From a virus: DNA of 59,557 bases. Location of the stretch: IMG/VR virus record IMGVR_UViG_3300018080_000200, positions 1 to 59,557 of that record; one strand, written 5' to 3'. Under the pieces are notes generated by a model. That model was not told the origin of the DNA, did not search any database, and saw only the letters and a list, made by a program, of their open reading frames with translations. Made by a program: the position numbers and the translations under genes. Shown one piece after another: positions 59,480 through 59,557 of this stretch (position 1 is the stretch's first letter; every line of letters starts with the position of its first letter).

Positions 59480-59557
59480 ATGAATAAAGAATTCATTTTT
59501 GTAGAATCACTAGTACCGTGGGCTACACGGGATTTTCAAGCCTGTGGACATGGAAGC
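59480..59557 (+). CDS. partial small ORF in the repeat (N-terminal part)
   Basis: The first 26 codons of the 53-codon repeat frame, beginning M-N-K-E-F-I-F-V and running off the window. If the molecule is circular it would join the partial frame at the left edge. Coding status is uncertain for the same reasons as the complete copy. Confidence 0.25.
   Translation, partial: MNKEFIFVESLVPWATRDFQACGHGS
59523..59557. repeat. 35-bp terminal direct repeat (identical to bases 1-35)
   Basis: The last 35 bases of the window equal the first 35 exactly, including the two positions where the internal copy differs. This is the signature used to call a contig circular, but here it lies inside a longer repeat that also has an internal copy. 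Confidence 0.95.

Larger units (their letters stand above)
59435..59557. repeat. right-end partial copy of the 211-bp repeat
   Basis: Matches the first 123 bases of the internal copy with differences at 59523 and 59546, then is cut by the window edge. It covers the end of the longer glycine-zipper gene and the start of the 53-codon frame. Confidence 0.9.

Noticed and set aside
1-59557. tRNA genes or CRISPR arrays
   Set aside because: I saw no cloverleaf-like segment with the usual invariant bases and no regularly spaced repeats. Gaps between genes are too short for most of them.

Overview
The window reads as the virion-structure region of a large contractile-tailed (myovirus-type) bacteriophage. 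All supported genes lie on the + strand. They are packed head to tail, mostly with ATGA, TAATG or short overlaps and with Shine-Dalgarno (SD) motifs, so the whole stretch looks like one long late or structural transcription unit. SD-led genes and one TTGACA/TATTAT promoter argue for a host with ordinary sigma-70-type signals and against Bacteroidota. The host cannot be named from this sequence.

Layout. About 1-1950: small glycine-rich proteins carrying a recurring N-terminal motif (G-F-x-x-K/E-x-A/C-x-x-G). About 1950-9130: adhesion module, with tail fibers, a BspA/DUF285-type repeat protein, a lipoprotein and a seven-bladed propeller spike. About 9180-14000: a promoter, then small virion-type proteins, several with the same motif. 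About 14000-21230: a multisubunit RNA polymerase. One 1455-residue protein joins a whole beta-like subunit to the N-terminal catalytic part of beta' (NADFDGD). A separate 618-residue protein carries the C-terminal part of beta' (zinc site and trigger loop). A coiled-coil protein and an EF-hand lipoprotein sit between them. About 21230-30680: a large virion protein, helical proteins, prohead protease, scaffold, decoration-type protein and major capsid protein. About 30690-39280: neck proteins, a 1135-residue tail sheath with inserted repeat domains, and tail tube. About 39295-57570: baseplate and tail assembly (spike/OB protein, tail chaperones joined by a -1 frameshift, tape measure, hub, wedge proteins, J-like protein, fibers). 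A sigma-70-like factor lies inside the baseplate operon. About 57580-59557: a duplicated set of short glycine-zipper proteins and a 211-bp repeat that also spans the two window ends.

How the genes may work together (inference). The polymerase and the sigma-like factor both lie among particle genes, so they are candidates for a virion-packaged transcription machine that enters the cell with the DNA. The many small motif-bearing glycine-zipper proteins look like a family of virion cargo or membrane-inserting proteins.

Limits. I see no large terminase, portal, DNA replication, endolysin/holin or tRNA genes, so the phage must encode or obtain these elsewhere. The two window ends share 35 identical bases inside the 211-bp repeat. 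That fits a closed circle, but it also fits an assembly that stopped in a repeat, and the missing essential genes favour the second reading.
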